In this document: piece by piece, positions 24,242 through 34,623 of the stretch | Position numbering within the stretch: the first letter of the stretch is position 1 | Layout: each line of letters begins with the position of its first letter | Source of the DNA: Diaporthe sp. PMI_573 | Lineage: Eukaryota; Ascomycota; Sordariomycetes; Diaporthales; Diaporthaceae | Length of the DNA: 64,000 bases | Assembly: GCA_021399435.1 (NCBI GenBank) | Contig: JAJTUP010000047.1 | Location: 458,778 to 522,777, forward strand | Direction of reading: 5' to 3' | Translations under genes and position numbers: made by a program | Notes under the pieces: model-generated | What the model was told of the DNA's origin: nothing | Databases searched by the model: none | Seen by the model: only the letters and a program-made list of their open reading frames with translations

Positions 24242-25365
24242 AGAGTGTCAAGAAAGGGAATAGCAGAAATGCTTTGTTGGCCTCCTTGTGGAAGGTCTGC
24301 ACTTATCTTTATACATCACCCCAGTTATTATTACAATGGACCCTTACAAAACTAGCCTTTCCAGGGCTGTACCGGTTTTTTTATGTTTTAAGTTATATTT
24401 AGATAATTTATTTTATGAAAAAATACCAGAAGTTTTTCGCAGGAATGCCCAAACCCTACTTCCTAACCAAGACCACGGTCTTGTTGTACGTCCGACGCGT
24501 TTCCATTGTCGAACTGCAGTAAAAGACCCACCTCCGCTGATCTCAATGCAGTTGGATTTGCTCATGCACTCCCTGTTGTTGGACTTGGTGCCAACACCGG
24601 AAGTGGGTCGGTGAATCTCAATGCAGTCAGAGTCACATTCTGCGCGGCGGAACTGCTGATACTTGCAGAGGAATTCGTGCATCCGTCTCCACCAACGAAC
24701 ATGTCTCGTGCTTGATGAGACGATGCAGGTTGTCGGTGTTGGCACTAAACTTTGCGACCTGCATTAGTGTAGCAATAAAATGTCGTGGACCCATAATGAT
24801 CCTTTCCGGTTGTCCGGCGCGAGGCGCAAACCTGACCTGTGCTGCGCGGACTTTTCAGTTCGCAACCTCGGAGTACCGTGACTTGAAGGTGGGTTCTCGA
24901 CTTCTGTAGGAATCTGATCCAGGTAAATTGTGCCCCAAATCTGCATGGGCTGTGCCTCTCAGAAGCCTCGGCGTTGTTCTACCTCTAAGCTTCCCCACCA
25001 CCAAATATGGCGCAGCAAGCAGGCCAGCAAGCTTACCTCGAGGGGGCGAGAATTGAAATTTGGGGTCCGCTCCTTTTTCCCGTTTGCAAGACCAATGGGC
25101 CTGGCATGGTAGGCGCCGCAGTCCTGGAAGGAGCCAACGCTCATTGCAAACATAGCTCCATGCTTGCGGGTCCAGCTTGTGCATCTTGGAATACAAGTTA
25201 TGCTGACGAGAGTAATGGGCATATAGATGATATTGCGTCCACCATTGCAAAACAGAGATTTAATCGATCTGTCCTTGAATGTCCCGTAGAGTCCTCTCAA
25301 TTTCGATGTGGCAGCCCAATCTCTTTTTTGTCTTTTCAGAATTGCGTGTTTGAGCAAAGTTTGCA
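24242..25365. promoter_or_regulatory. Divergent promoter region, FAD monooxygenase / GMC
   Basis: 1124 bp between divergent starts. A small AT-rich patch lies at about 24365-24425. A short motif, TCTCAATGCAGT, occurs twice at about 24540 and 24614. Open frames on both strands have no recognisable motif. No gene called. Confidence 0.5.
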
Positions 25366-27749
25366 ATGTTCTCGTACTCACGTGGTCACCGAGCTGCGGC
25401 TTTACACCTGTCACTCATTCTTGTTCTCATTTCACGGGCAGCTGCAGCACTTCATGGGTCAACGACGTCTCGGCCATTCAACAGCCCCACACAGAATGCC
25501 ACCTTTGACTATGTAGTGATAGGCGGAGGTACTGCCGGGCTGGTTGTAGCTGCCCGTCTAGCTGAGGCCAACATGTCCGTTGCTGTGGTCGAAGCTGGAG
25601 GCTTCTACGACATTGACAATGGCAACTTTAGCACTGTGCCAGCATATGCTGTCTTCGGGGCTGGCTCCAGTGCTGAATCCATCAACCCATCCGTAGACTG
25701 GGCCTTCATGACCAGTCCACAAGCAGGCATGAACAACAGGTAAGCATTACCTTGTCCAGCAGTCACCGTTCAATCAATTCTTTCGAGATTTCGAACCTTG
25801 GTTAACAAATCATCAGGAGTATGCATTATGCTAGAGGCAAAACGTTGGGCGGAAGGTCTGTTTGCGAGTCCAGCGTTGCTGCTTTGCTTGATCGAACCCC
25901 CCACGACTGGTGTACATCATTACTACATACATAAGATCCTGAACCTGACAAGATATTCTAAAGTTCCGCACGCAACTACTTCACATATAATCGGCCTACC
26001 GTTGTGAGTAAACATATCTTTCTGTTTTCTTTTGTTTTTTATCTTTTTTTTAGAAAGAGGACCGGGATTGTGGACTCCAGATTTGTTCGTGATTACCGAG
26101 AAGACCTTGCTTTTTCAACATGTCGAATATGAGACTTTACATTCTCAGAACTTCAATTTGACAGTGAAATTCTCTGCAGGACTCGATGAATCGATGGGCG
26201 TCAATGGTCGACGACGACTCGTACAACTGGGAAAATTTCCTTCCTTATTTCAAGAAGAGTGTCAACTACACAGCTGCAGACAACGCAGCACGTCCTTCGA
26301 ATGCATCCATTCCAGAGCCCCCAAAAGACTCTTTTGAGGAGAATGGAGGTCCATTGAAGCTCTCGTTCCCTCACTGGGCGAACGCATTCTCATCGTTCGC
26401 TCAACTTGGCTGGCAGGCCCTTGGTCTCACCCCAAATACAGATTTTGTGAGCGGCACGCTCGCTGGTGTTCAATATTGCCAGAACACGATCGACCCGGAC
26501 GGACAGATCAGGGATACCTCATATTCGTCCTTCCTGAAGCGTGCGGTGGACAGCAATGCTCCCATCCATATTTTCAACAACACACTTGCCCAACGCATTT
26601 TGTTCAGCGGTACGACAGCAACAAGCGTAGTGGTCAATAGTAGCGGAGTCGAATATGTGCTCACCGCCAAAAGGGAAATAATCCTTTCAGCAGGGGCGGT
26701 AAGTACAATTCTGGCTATCACAATGCCCTTCTACTTGTCTGGTCGCATGCAAACATACAAGTATGCGTCGCTTGTACTGAGACTTTCTCCAAATAGCTGC
26801 AATCTCCCCAGATCCTCCTTCTTTCTGGCATCGGACCCGCTGAAAGACTGACTGAACTTCAAATACCTGTTATTTCCAATTTGTCTGGCGTTGGCGCTGG
26901 CATGGAAGACCACGTTGTGTTCGGCACCACCTATCAGGTGAATACCCTGACACATAGTGCCGTCAGTAACAACCAGGCCTATCTCAGACTCTCACAAGAC
27001 CTGTGGAACACAAACGGCACTGGTATTCTCGGAAATCCAGGTGGAGAATTGATCGCCTGGGAAAGGCTGGAAGCTGAGGGGTCGCACAATTTCAGCATCG
27101 CTACTAACGAGGCCCTCGCGTCCGCACCCAAGGATGCCCCCACAATCGAGTACCTCATCCTCGACGCGTACACCGGAAACAACCAGAACTACGAGACAGG
27201 CTCACCAGACACGCCGTTCATGTACGCCTCGCCCGTGGCCGCGCTGCACATACCGCAGAGCCGCGGGTCCGTCACCATAGCAAGCACCGACGCCTCGGTT
27301 GCGCCAATCATCAACCCGAACTGGCTCGCCGATCCCGTGGACCAGGAGCTCGCCGTCTATGCCTTCCGCCGCCTGCGGGAGATGATGGACACGGAGGCGA
27401 TGAGGCCCGCCTGGGTAGAGGAGGTTGTGCCAGGCCGCAATGTCTCAAGTGACCAGGAGATTCTGGACGTCATCCGTGAGAACGCCATACAAGAATTCCA
27501 CGCGTCCTGCACCTGCAAGATGGGGATCTCTTCAGACCCGAATGCCGTGGTAAACAGCCGTGGACAGGTCTTCGGCACAAAGAATCTGCGGGTCGTTGAT
27601 GCGTCAGCCATCCCTTTTCTTCCTGGTGGTCACCCCCAGGCTCTCATCTGTGAGTATCCGTGCGCACGGCACTCTGAGCCAAGTACAATACTAATGATTG
27701 TCTAGATGCGTTGGCAGAGAAGATCACTGAAGACATTTTGAATTCGTGA
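25366..27749 (+). CDS. Secreted GMC-family FAD oxidoreductase
   Basis: Six exons (25366-25739, 25817-25855, 25964-26003, 26180-26698, 26797-27649, 27706-27749) give 622 aa. Two exons are only 39 and 40 bp and rebuild the signature HYARGKTLGGSSARNYFTYN; without them the protein looks broken. A signal peptide spans about 1-28 (core LHLSLILVLIS). The dinucleotide motif VIGGGTAG is at 51-58. GMC signature 2 reads SAGALQSPQILLLSGIG across the exon 4/5 join. C-terminal active-site residues are His 559 (FHASCTCKMG) and His 603 (GGHPQALIY). The family oxidises alcohols to carbonyls, or drives dehydrogenative coupling or lactonisation in some clusters. The secreted form suggests a late step outside the cytosol. 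Intron 3 is the longest (176 bp), so that junction (PTV-DSMN) is the least certain. Confidence 0.92.
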
Positions 27750-28151
27750 TTCTGAGGTGGCATCATGGGATAGATACCTGTAGACATACATTTAGAGCTA
27801 ATCAAACTTGTACTGCAATGCACGCTACTTGATGAATTGTAGTTAGTATTGTGCCGTCGAACTTGTTGCCTGTCTCCAGCCATTTTCTCCAATTGCACAT
27901 GTTTTCGATAGAAAGCTCACGCTGAGCAGGGGAAAAACTGCCCAAAGCTGGGCTCAATGGTAGAGGGGCAATGGCAGGTGGAAAGCACAGAAGAGGACGA
28001 TTTGGGGGACGAAGGAAACAGAAATCAGACTACGAGCTAGACCTATCCGCCTCCTTTCGATTCTAAGTATCAGGACTCTTGTGGGCAAACGAAGCCGTGT
28101 TGGGAGGAGGTCTCTGCACAATAATAAGATACAGTCTTTGACCTCACCCAC
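27750..28151. other. Convergent 3' region between GMC and O-methyltransferase genes
   Basis: 402 bp between two stop codons. No gene or clear motif is seen. Confidence 0.5.
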
Positions 28152-29542
28152 TCACTCATCCAGCCTCGCCGTCATTATCGCCATCACACTCCCGGGTGGC
28201 TGGCACCAGTCGACCAACCTCAACCTCGGCTCCGTGCTGGCGAAGAGTTGCTCCCACACGACCAATTCCCGCTCCCCAGAGTTGAAGCTCTGCGCCATGA
28301 CGAGGTCACGCACTCGTAGCTGCGCCTGCAGAGTCGAGAAGGTGTTTCCCGGGGGAGGAAGGATGGTGTCCATGACGACAATGCACGCGTCGGGCTTGCC
28401 GAAGTTGCGCAGGGCGCTCGCAAGATTGGACAGGATATGCCTAGCCCGGTCGGCGGGCCAGTCATGCAAGATCTTGCGCAGAAGATAGACATCTGGCTGG
28501 CAGGCCCCCTCATGATTCGCGCCCGCGGCACTGTCCTCGGGTTGTGGGCGCGGCTGAGGTTGAAAGAAGTCATGCGCCACGAAGGCGACGCGGCGGCTGA
28601 TGTCGCCGGGCAGGGAGGCGAGGGTGGATGGGCCCGAGCTGATGACTTCAGGGAGGTCCTGTACGGTGAAAGTGAAGCCTGGATACGCGCTGGCCAGTTC
28701 AGCGGCCACAAAACCACTCGAACCGCCAACGTCGACGATGTGGGCGGTCTCGCCGAACCGACCCAACCAGTCAAGGCCACGCACCAAGTGCTCGTGACGA
28801 AGCCCGTCGCTGCGCGCCTGGCTCTGCATGTACCGGGCGAACTTGTTGGCGACGCCATCGCGCTGCTTGATATCCTCAAAGAATGGTAGAGGCGTGTCGA
28901 AGGCGACATTATAAGCAGTTTCATTCTTGGCCTCGGTGCCTCCCCAGCGCTGTGTAGCGTCGGCAAAGGCAGCCGCGGTCGGCTGCCCGTACTCGGTGAT
29001 GAAGTGAGCCCAGTCGCGCAGAGCCTCGTCTTGCGCAAACGCGAGGGAGAGAGAGCTGTGGGTGATGTGTCCCATCTGCGGTTCCTGAAATAGACCAGTC
29101 GTCATGGCCATGCGCGCAACGGACTGGAGACGTCCGACAGGAACCGAGATCCGGGTTGCAAGTGAAGCGTAGCTGATCGACGTGCAGTCCAGAGGTACGT
29201 GCTTGAAGACGTCGAACCGCAGCAGCCACCTCAGACACGCGAAGCCTTGATACTATTCAAATTTAGTGCTTTGGCCAAGTACCTAGGTTGCACGACGATA
29301 TTCTTCTTTAATCCTGTCGATATCACACTGACCTGCACTTGGTGATTGTTGAGGAAGTCCGAGGGTTCCTGCACCAACATCTGGATTTCCTGACTGAGGT
29401 CGAGGAGTTCCCTTTTTAAAGCAAGAAATTCCGCAGGCGTATGTTGCTCGGTCGACAACGAGGACACATGATGGGCAGTGGAGTCGTCCAGTTTCTCGGC
29501 GTTCTCATGCAAGCGCCGTGCGAGATGGGTGAGGCGGCTCAT
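28152..29542 (-). CDS. COMT-type SAM-dependent O-methyltransferase
   Basis: Two exons, 29542-29333 and 29252-28152, give 436 aa; the intron is 80 bp, phase 0 (GTCAGT..TAG). The join restores HQVQYQGFACLRWLLRF, matching the N-terminal winged-helix dimerisation region of fungal O-methyltransferases. The SAM-binding motif is VDVGGSSG (243-250), with VQDLP as the acidic ribose-binding loop. The catalytic base is His 333 in RKILHDWP. Length is normal for the family. No targeting signal. Expected reaction: methylation of a phenolic hydroxyl of the polyketide. It is the last recognisable cluster gene, with about 1.7 kb to the repeat-rich DNA. Confidence 0.94.
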
Positions 29543-31071
29543 TGCAGTTTCAGTTCATCAGAATGCATAGGGAGGAAAGAAAGGAATGTGCAGTTGGAAG
29601 GATCGGGATGGGATCAGGACTTATGGCCTTCATGCAGACCCTGGACGCAGCCTACGTAGGCGCACCCACACGTGCAGCTTCATGCGTCGGCCCACCCAGC
29701 TCTTTCCGCACGCCCACCCAGTACTTATACTTCTAAGCTAGTCCATAAGATTTGAAGTAGTCCCCTCACTACGCAGAGAAGCTATTTGGCAGCCAAAGAA
29801 GCTATTCTGTGTGAAGAGTTAGCGCAAGGGATCAAACTATACGTAGACGAATTACACCCAGAGGGCAAGTTGCACCCAGAAGGCAGGGGAAGTACACACG
29901 GGGCCAAAAACAAATCACATACCTAGGTAGGGAGGTAAAGGAGCTTTTTAAATGCGGGGTACCTTCTCTGCTTAGTAAGAAAGTACTTTAAAATAATATA
30001 GGTTGGCCAAGGATTATAGGTACTGGGTGGGCCTACTGTGGCTGGGTGAATACTGCTGTCTTGCAGAAAAAGGACTCCGGGCTCGTCGTACACGTTCCTC
30101 TGCGATGGTGCTACCTGCCCGTCTTCATAGGATGGATCCCAAGCATCGCGTTGATGCTGATGAGATATTTCTCCGGGGGCTGCTTGTAACTACATCCCAC
30201 TAGAACGGGGTCTGCTCCTGTTGGAAAGCTACGCAATCGTCAAGGTACAGGGCCATCCGCTGCTTTGTCGGCCTACTGGAGGAAGGAATGTCTTCGTCTG
30301 GAACGGTCTGATCTCGGAGCTCTCCTGGAGACCAGTTGACGGTGCTTCTCATTCGACAATACGTGGAACCTCAAGCTCGGCGTACCCTCTGCATGCTGAT
30401 AACGTCATGTCTCGACGCGTAGGCATAGATGAGGCGGTACAGAGCGGTGACCGCGCCGCTTGGGTCTATTTAGTCATAGTACGTCGTCATGTGCTGCTGA
30501 TTTAGAAATGCTACGAGCTTAGGGTTCTTGAGATTAGCCAAGGCCAAGCAGAAGAGTAGGTAAAAGGGCACCACCAAAACTATGGCCGGCGACTATGACA
30601 CTGTGGTTTGATTAAAAGCCTCAGAGGGTAACACTACTGCCTAGGCAGCTACAAGGTGCTATATTGTTCAGGCATAATATAGATACCTCGAGCTGGACCA
30701 CCAGCACAAGAAACATGGTGAGTTCATCACCATCCTTCCTCCAATCCCTGGCTCATCCTGTGAGTGTGGTTCCTTGGGGATTTTCGCGACACAAGGCAAA
30801 GTGCTCTTTTGTATTCAAGGATGCCACGCGCTTCCTGAGCTCAGATAATGCGGGCTTAGGAAATGTGACCCAAGACCATTTAAGAAAAAAACGTTTAGCA
30901 GTTCGACTGCACTTTAACTATCTCCATAATGGCTGATCGTCGAGCTCGTACTCGACCCAATGTCGCCCAACCGCTCGCGAGGATATTTCGACGCATCCCC
31001 GGGGCTCGAATGTCCTCACCCAGTCAATAATAAATCCTACGAGTGGTGTCTGGGTTATAAGGCACGCGGCG
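29543..31071. other. Right edge of the cluster, no convincing gene
   Basis: The O-methyltransferase promoter and then mixed sequence with short open frames of 60-95 codons, none with a family motif. TACCTAGGTA lies at 29920-29929. GC content falls gradually. Some frames may be pieces of a decayed gene. Confidence 0.5.
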
Positions 31072-31275
31072 TTGCACCATCCCAACCGGGTCCAGGAATG
31101 GAGTATGGAAGAGATAGCGGCTTATTTAGAGTGGGATAAGGCGGAGGACAAGCGTGTTCAGGTTATCATTAACAACTACATAGACAAAATCCGTAGGCAC
31201 AGGAGTATGAACTACATTAGGAAGGTGGTGGATAGAGAGATAGGGTTAAACTTAGTGGGGAATAGGGCCGTTTAA
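31072..31275 (+). pseudogene. Unrecognised ORF fragment at cluster border
   Basis: A frame rich in charged residues (EEIAAYLEWDKAED, then NNYIDKIRRHRS) ends in TAA at 31273-31275. The frame begins with TTG, lacks an ATG, and stays open upstream to about 31035. Composition is protein-like, unlike the chance frames around it. I do not recognise the family; it may be the 3' end of a gene or element truncated by the repeat region. Confidence 0.35.
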
Positions 31276-33499
31276 GGAAGCAGAATAAACCATTTAGATA
31301 TTTACTACTAGTTGAGTTCCTTAATAAGGTCAAGGAAGTACGCACCATTCCACCCTTACATACTCCAAGGCCCCTCTTCCACCACCCTACTTAAGGCTGC
31401 ATATCTCTTTAATCCCTTATAATGTAGAAAGGACAGCCTTTACTATTATTATAAGATCCTTAACATCTTATACCTTAAGAATCTTAACTAGCTTAGTAAT
31501 AATAGCATCTTCTACTTTTATAATGCTTATACTACTACTTATATTCTTAGTTTTCAGCCTAGTATTAATAGTAGCGTAAACTATATTCTTAATAATTTTA
31601 GCCTTATAAGTAGGATTTTAAAAATAATATTAGCTTTATACTTATAGTAAATAAATAAGAAATAGCTTAAAACAAGGTTTTAATATATAATAATCCCTTT
31701 CCTTAATATATCTAGCATGCTACTTATTATTTATATTAGCAACTAATATTTATATAAACTATTTATATTCTTTAAGTTCCTCTACTAAGCCAGAATAACA
31801 GTAGGTGCCCTAAAGGGATAAGAGATAGTAAATGCCCTAAAGGGATAAGAGATAATATAAGTTGTAAGTAATAGTTAATTTACTATATAAAGCTTTAAAT
31901 AATAACTATTTAATCTACTTTTATAAACTAGTATTATCTTAAAAGCTATTATTTTACACTAAAAGTCTTAGCGTTAGGCTGTGCCTAGTCTCTAGTGCTA
32001 TTTACGCTAGCGCTGTTAACAAGCTGTTAAGCTTGATGCTAACCCGGTCTCCTTAAACGAAGCTATTAAGGCCGAAGCCATTTCAAACTAGTTTGACACC
32101 ATTAAGCACTATGTTGAGATGCCTTTGCCCTATGACTTAGGCCGTTAAACACGAATTGCCTAAAATAAACGAATATAAAGCTGTTGTCTCCCAGACGGAT
32201 GCCATACTTGCACAATACACGCACAAGATCTAGCTCTGCTCCAAATAAACAACCTGCACTACACTATGTTACTTATCTGAATTTTAAGACCATTTAAAGA
32301 TAATCATTCGGCCCGCTACAAAGACTATTTAGAAATAATCACTTAGCTAAGACTAAGATAAGACAATTCAACCTAGTGCACGTGGTTGTTGCCTTACTAA
32401 TTGTGTTTGCAACTAAAGTTGGAATAGACTGTAACCTAGTAAGACGGCCACGCTCTGCTGTTATGGATCTAATAAGCTGATAGAGTTGTAACTATAAAAA
32501 TGAACTTTAAATTTAATAAGCAAGTTTATCTTAAAGCAAGGGCTATTTTAAAATTAGAATTCTTAGATAAAAGGTTAACTTTTTTATAAAAGATTACTAT
32601 ATTAGTAATTATACTTAAAAGCTATAATATTTATTCTTAAGAAATTAAATACTTTATTAATATTAGATTAAGGTATATAAATAACTAGATAAAAAAGAAT
32701 AAGAGAAGGTAATTATAAAGATTCTTTAAGAAGAATAAAATAGTTAATTAAAGGCTTTAAGTAGTAGAATAACTATAATCTAATAAATATAATTAAAAAA
32801 CATAGTAATGGGTTTTTAGTAACCCTTATACTTAAGAAGGGAACTAATATTTATATAAGGGCTTTAATAAGATAAGAGTTTTATTATAAATTAGTTTATA
32901 TATAGTAGATATTAAAGAGCTTAAAATCCTATAGAAACTTGCACTTAAAAGAAGCCTTATGCTTCTAAGTATAGCGTTTACCTTATTACTAAAAATATCC
33001 CTTAAAAACTTATTAGCTAAACCGCCTTTAAAGTAGATAAAGGGCCTTACTTACTTATTAAGTTAAGCGCTATTATAATATTATTGCTAGGCATAAGGAC
33101 AGGTGTATATTAATAATACGCTACCTTTTAATTTTTTTTACTTTTAATTAGGCTATAAAAGCTTAACCTTTATTTGTTTTAAATAGACTCTTTTAAAAAA
33201 TTAACTTAACTCTTCTCTTATCTTTAATAAACATATATTATTTAAATAACTAGTATTCTTTAAAACTATTTTACCTAGTCTTTACTTTTATATACCCTTC
33301 TTTTTATTTCTCCTTATTTATCTCTTTATATTAAAGCTCCTCTTTTATAGCTTCCAGCTATAGCAGGGTTTAATAAAATATAAAAACTATTTATTATATA
33401 CTATATGCTACTATACTTATTTATATGTTTATATATGTTTATATATATATATATATTGTATTTAAGCCTTTGTTTTTACTAGTAATCTAGCCTAGATAT
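31276..33499. other. AT-rich repeat debris
   Basis: Mostly A/T with stops in all frames. A higher-GC pocket at about 31955-32475 has no readable frame. A repeat of about 160 bp at 31763-31925 recurs elsewhere (see separate entry). An AT microsatellite lies at about 33425-33460. Confidence 0.7.
31763..31925. repeat. Uninterrupted copy of the repeat split by the chromodomain Ty3 element
   Basis: This segment matches the sequence left of the chromodomain Ty3 element (46700-46746) plus the sequence right of it (54508-54620). It contains a doubled 22-bp unit (GCCCTAAAGGGATAAGAGAT). It is the unoccupied form of the insertion site. Confidence 0.75.
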
Positions 33500-33825
33500 T
33501 GTTATAGGGTGTAGTGTTTTACAGAGCTAGTACAATAAATTTTTCTTGGCCGTCCGTGTTATAAGTACCGGACAAGCTTCTGCCCCTCTCAAGAGCCAAA
33601 GCAACAATTTAACTCATCCTTCTATTATTATTATTATTTAATAACCTGTAACATTATCTAATTAGAACCCAAACACTGCTTTTATTGCCTTTGTAGCCCT
33701 TTCGGCCCTTTTTTATTATCTCTTCTTTCTTTGCGTTAGAGCCCTCTAGCAGTTTCCTCTCTCTCGCTGAGGGGCCAGCAGAACTTGGGTACCTATTATG
33801 CTCGGCTTTGGTGTCCACGTTTTTA
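33500..33825 (+). repeat. 5' LTR of the 12-kb Ty3 element
   Basis: 326 bp, starts TGTTA and ends TTTTTA (probably TG..CA before mutation). It aligns without gaps to 45125-45450; about 29 positions differ and all of them are transitions. Confidence 0.9.
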
Positions 33826-33826
33826 C

Positions 33827-33844
33827 TGGTGATCTGGCCCGGGC
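33827..33844 (+). other. Primer binding site of the 12-kb Ty3 element
   Basis: TGGTGATCTGGCCCGGGC begins one base after the 5' LTR, the expected place and TGG start for a site paired with a tRNA 3' CCA end. I could not match the tRNA. Confidence 0.55.
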
Positions 33845-34623
33845 TAAGCTAACTACATAACCTTTAAAGACTAAGAGAGCTTACAACTAACGAGTCGGTC
33901 TAAAGCTTGTCTGTTCTTTATGATTATAAGCAGAATTGTCTTACCGGTGCCTGATTAAAACTGCCGAGGAAATATCTTGCCAGGAAGAGAAAAGTATGAC
34001 CGAGCCGAGGGCGAGAAAAGCATAATAGAAGCGCCTAGGGAGTACCCTGCCTTTAAACTTGCTTTCTTACCAAGGTTCTAAAGGATATCCTTTTGGCTAA
34101 GCTTTGCGCCTATAGTATAAATATTAACTATATTACCGGAATCTGCTTTACGGTAATAGTTAAAGCCCTGGCAGTAATATATTTACTTGTAAAACGCCTA
34201 GTTAAAAGGGGATTAGGCTTTTATAGGACTTGATAAGCTTAGATTAGGAGAGAACGGCCTTTGATTTAATTTTGTGGTTGCTTTGGCGACTAAAATTTGG
34301 TTAAAAAGTGGCGCCATTATAATAGCTGCCACTAAAATTGTCGCGATAAGGTTTACGGTAAGGCGTTTTTTTGGGTATTAGCGTAAAGCCCGGGAAGTAT
34401 AGAAAAAAGCAAGGCCAATATGTTATAGCTTCTAATTAGAGTTAATAGGGAACTTAAAGAAGAAATTATACGTTTTAGAAAAGGAGAAAAAGTACTTTAG
34501 GGCATTAGTTTTAAGTATTATTGTTGTACTAAATACTATTCTATAAATATATTTGTCTTTCTTAACAATACCTATTTTCTTAATTAACAATAAGCCTACG
34601 GCTCTAATTACTTTACTTTAATA

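Noticed and set aside
28220..29038. 272-codon open frame on the minus strand
   Set aside because: It overlaps the O-methyltransferase in another frame and is Arg/Ser-rich with no motif; it is a shadow of the high-GC real frame.
2446..29542. Horizontal transfer of the cluster
   Set aside because: Introns, codon use and base composition look ordinary for an ascomycete. The flanking repeats alone do not show transfer.
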